Of a DNA stretch of 64,000 nt, positions 63,341-64,000 are shown piece after piece. Every line of letters starts with the position of its first letter. Position 1 is the first letter of the stretch. The notes beneath the pieces were generated by a model. That model saw only the letters and a program-made list of their open reading frames with translations. It ran no database searches and was not told the origin of the DNA. Origin of the DNA: Siderastrea siderea (taxonomy: Eukaryota > Cnidaria > Anthozoa > Scleractinia > Rhizangiidae). The position numbers were made by a program, and so were the translations under genes. The DNA lies in the NCBI GenBank assembly GCA_964030785.1, contig OZ034968.1:69285399-69349398 (forward strand), given 5' to 3'.

Positions 63341-63970
63341 CTACTTCCTATCCCTCGATTGTAGCCCTCGCCGGTTTCCCGGACCTACTTTTTCACTGCT
63401 ACCATTCCTTTTACGACAAACACGAGCCCAGTGATCACTACTACCACAGACATGACAATGGTCACAAGATTCTCCTCTTCCTGCGGGTTGACATTTCGGA
63501 CAGCCTTTGGGTCGTTGATACCACTGCTGGTTCTGATATCCTGATGAAGCCCCGACAAACTGCTCTTCCCTCGCTCGATTTTTCTCCACTGACTCTTTAA
63601 GAGTGGCAAGTTCAGTGCGGACAGCTTGTAATGTGGCCATGAACTTATCTTCTTTCAAACTATCTTTCTCAGGTGTTTTAGACTTTTTTTCGCTTGTTCC
63701 TAGTTGTGCTGACCCTTCTACCTGTGATGCATGTACCTCATTAATTTTGGCACTTTTGTGACGGTTAGAAGTTCCCAGCTTTGACTTTCTCTCCGTCTCT
63801 TCCGAAACAACAACATTCATTTGCTGAATTAAATCTTCATCTTGCACCCCTGGGGTCTGAAGGGATGGCCTCAGCCTATTGCGAATTGCTTCATCCTGAA
63901 GACCCGTATCTACTGCATGTAAGAACATTCCCTGTACTAACTTTGGATCATACTTTAACTGAGTGTCCAA
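63341..63970 (-). CDS. Ty3/gypsy Gag, C-terminal part (runs off the window)
   Basis: 209 residues visible. A helical capsid-like part (DPKLVQGMFLHAVDTGLQDE, RNRLRPSLQ) precedes a charged coil and a CX2CX4HX4C zinc knuckle (CHVCGSSDHWARVC, about 172-185) with a basic tail. The start lies near or beyond the window edge. The stop at 63,341 is followed by the -1 protease frame. Confidence 0.78.
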   Translation of the reverse strand: MDTQLKYDPKLVQGMFLHAVDTGLQDEAIRNRLRPSLQTPGVQDEDLIQQMNVVVSEETERKSKLGTSNRHKSAKINEVHASQVEGSAQLGTSEKKSKTPEKDSLKEDKFMATLQAVRTELATLKESVEKNRAREEQFVGASSGYQNQQWYQRPKGCPKCQPAGRGESCDHCHVCGSSDHWARVCRKRNGSSEKVGPGNRRGLQSRDRK

Positions 63971-64000
63971 CTCCTGTGAGGCAAACAGGATCTTCTGTCT

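Overview
The window looks like nuclear DNA of a marine invertebrate, most likely an anthozoan cnidarian (coral or sea anemone). The evidence is indirect: split genes with short exons, secreted-type LamG and PAN/apple exons in phase 1-1 modules, many tRNA-derived SINEs, foldback and TTAA-flanked elements, a Ty3/gypsy element and a Crypton-type tyrosine recombinase. No host housekeeping gene fixes the species.

Layout. 0.46-2.4 kb: a spliced minus-strand Gag-like gene whose intron carries a 57-bp minisatellite and whose zinc knuckle is broken by a stop. 2.6-3.85 kb: a SINE cluster. 5.4-7.4 kb: a 2-kb foldback element with a TTAA MITE inside it. 9.0-9.6 kb and 33.5-52.3 kb: minus-strand LamG and PAN exons, the remains of a tandemly repeated extracellular-domain gene. 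9.7-11.0 kb: a 1.2-kb MITE. 11,109-28,981: a complete Polinton/Maverick (adintovirus-like) element. 30.7-31.55 kb: the C-terminal part of a DUF3504/Crypton-type recombinase. 40,310-52,225: a 12-kb element with CCCTTGC termini and no long ORF, inserted in a LamG exon. 52.8-53.5 kb: a broken N-terminal copy of the same recombinase family. 56.7-64.0 kb: a decayed minus-strand Ty3/gypsy element whose RT is interrupted by a second, 1.47-kb CCCTTGC element.

The centre of interest is the Polinton. It is 17,873 bp long, flanked by an exact 6-bp duplication (TTTGCT), with terminal inverted repeats of about 578 bp. Each terminal repeat starts with a 75-bp palindrome and then holds two 181-bp tandem units rich in hairpins. 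It encodes a protein-primed DNA polymerase B, an rve integrase with a chromodomain, an A32/FtsK-like packaging ATPase, an adenain-like protease, double and single jelly-roll capsid proteins, a fibre-like protein, a parvovirus-type phospholipase A2 domain, a BRO-N/VRR-NUC/C2H2 protein and a VLTF3-like transcription factor.

Two sets of upstream motifs divide its genes. Virion genes have a TCTAAAC-type motif 10-20 nt before the ATG. Replication and regulatory genes have an ATATAGTA-type motif. This suggests an early/late programme, with the VLTF3-like factor in the early class.

Three genes lack such a motif (protease, PLA2, integrase). Each is joined to the gene before it by a frame change at a homopolymer or a slippery heptamer. 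The clearest is A AAA AAC at 22,083-22,089, placed exactly where the integrase frame takes over. The element may therefore use frameshifting to make its integrase and PLA2 protein. This is an inference from the sequence and is untested.
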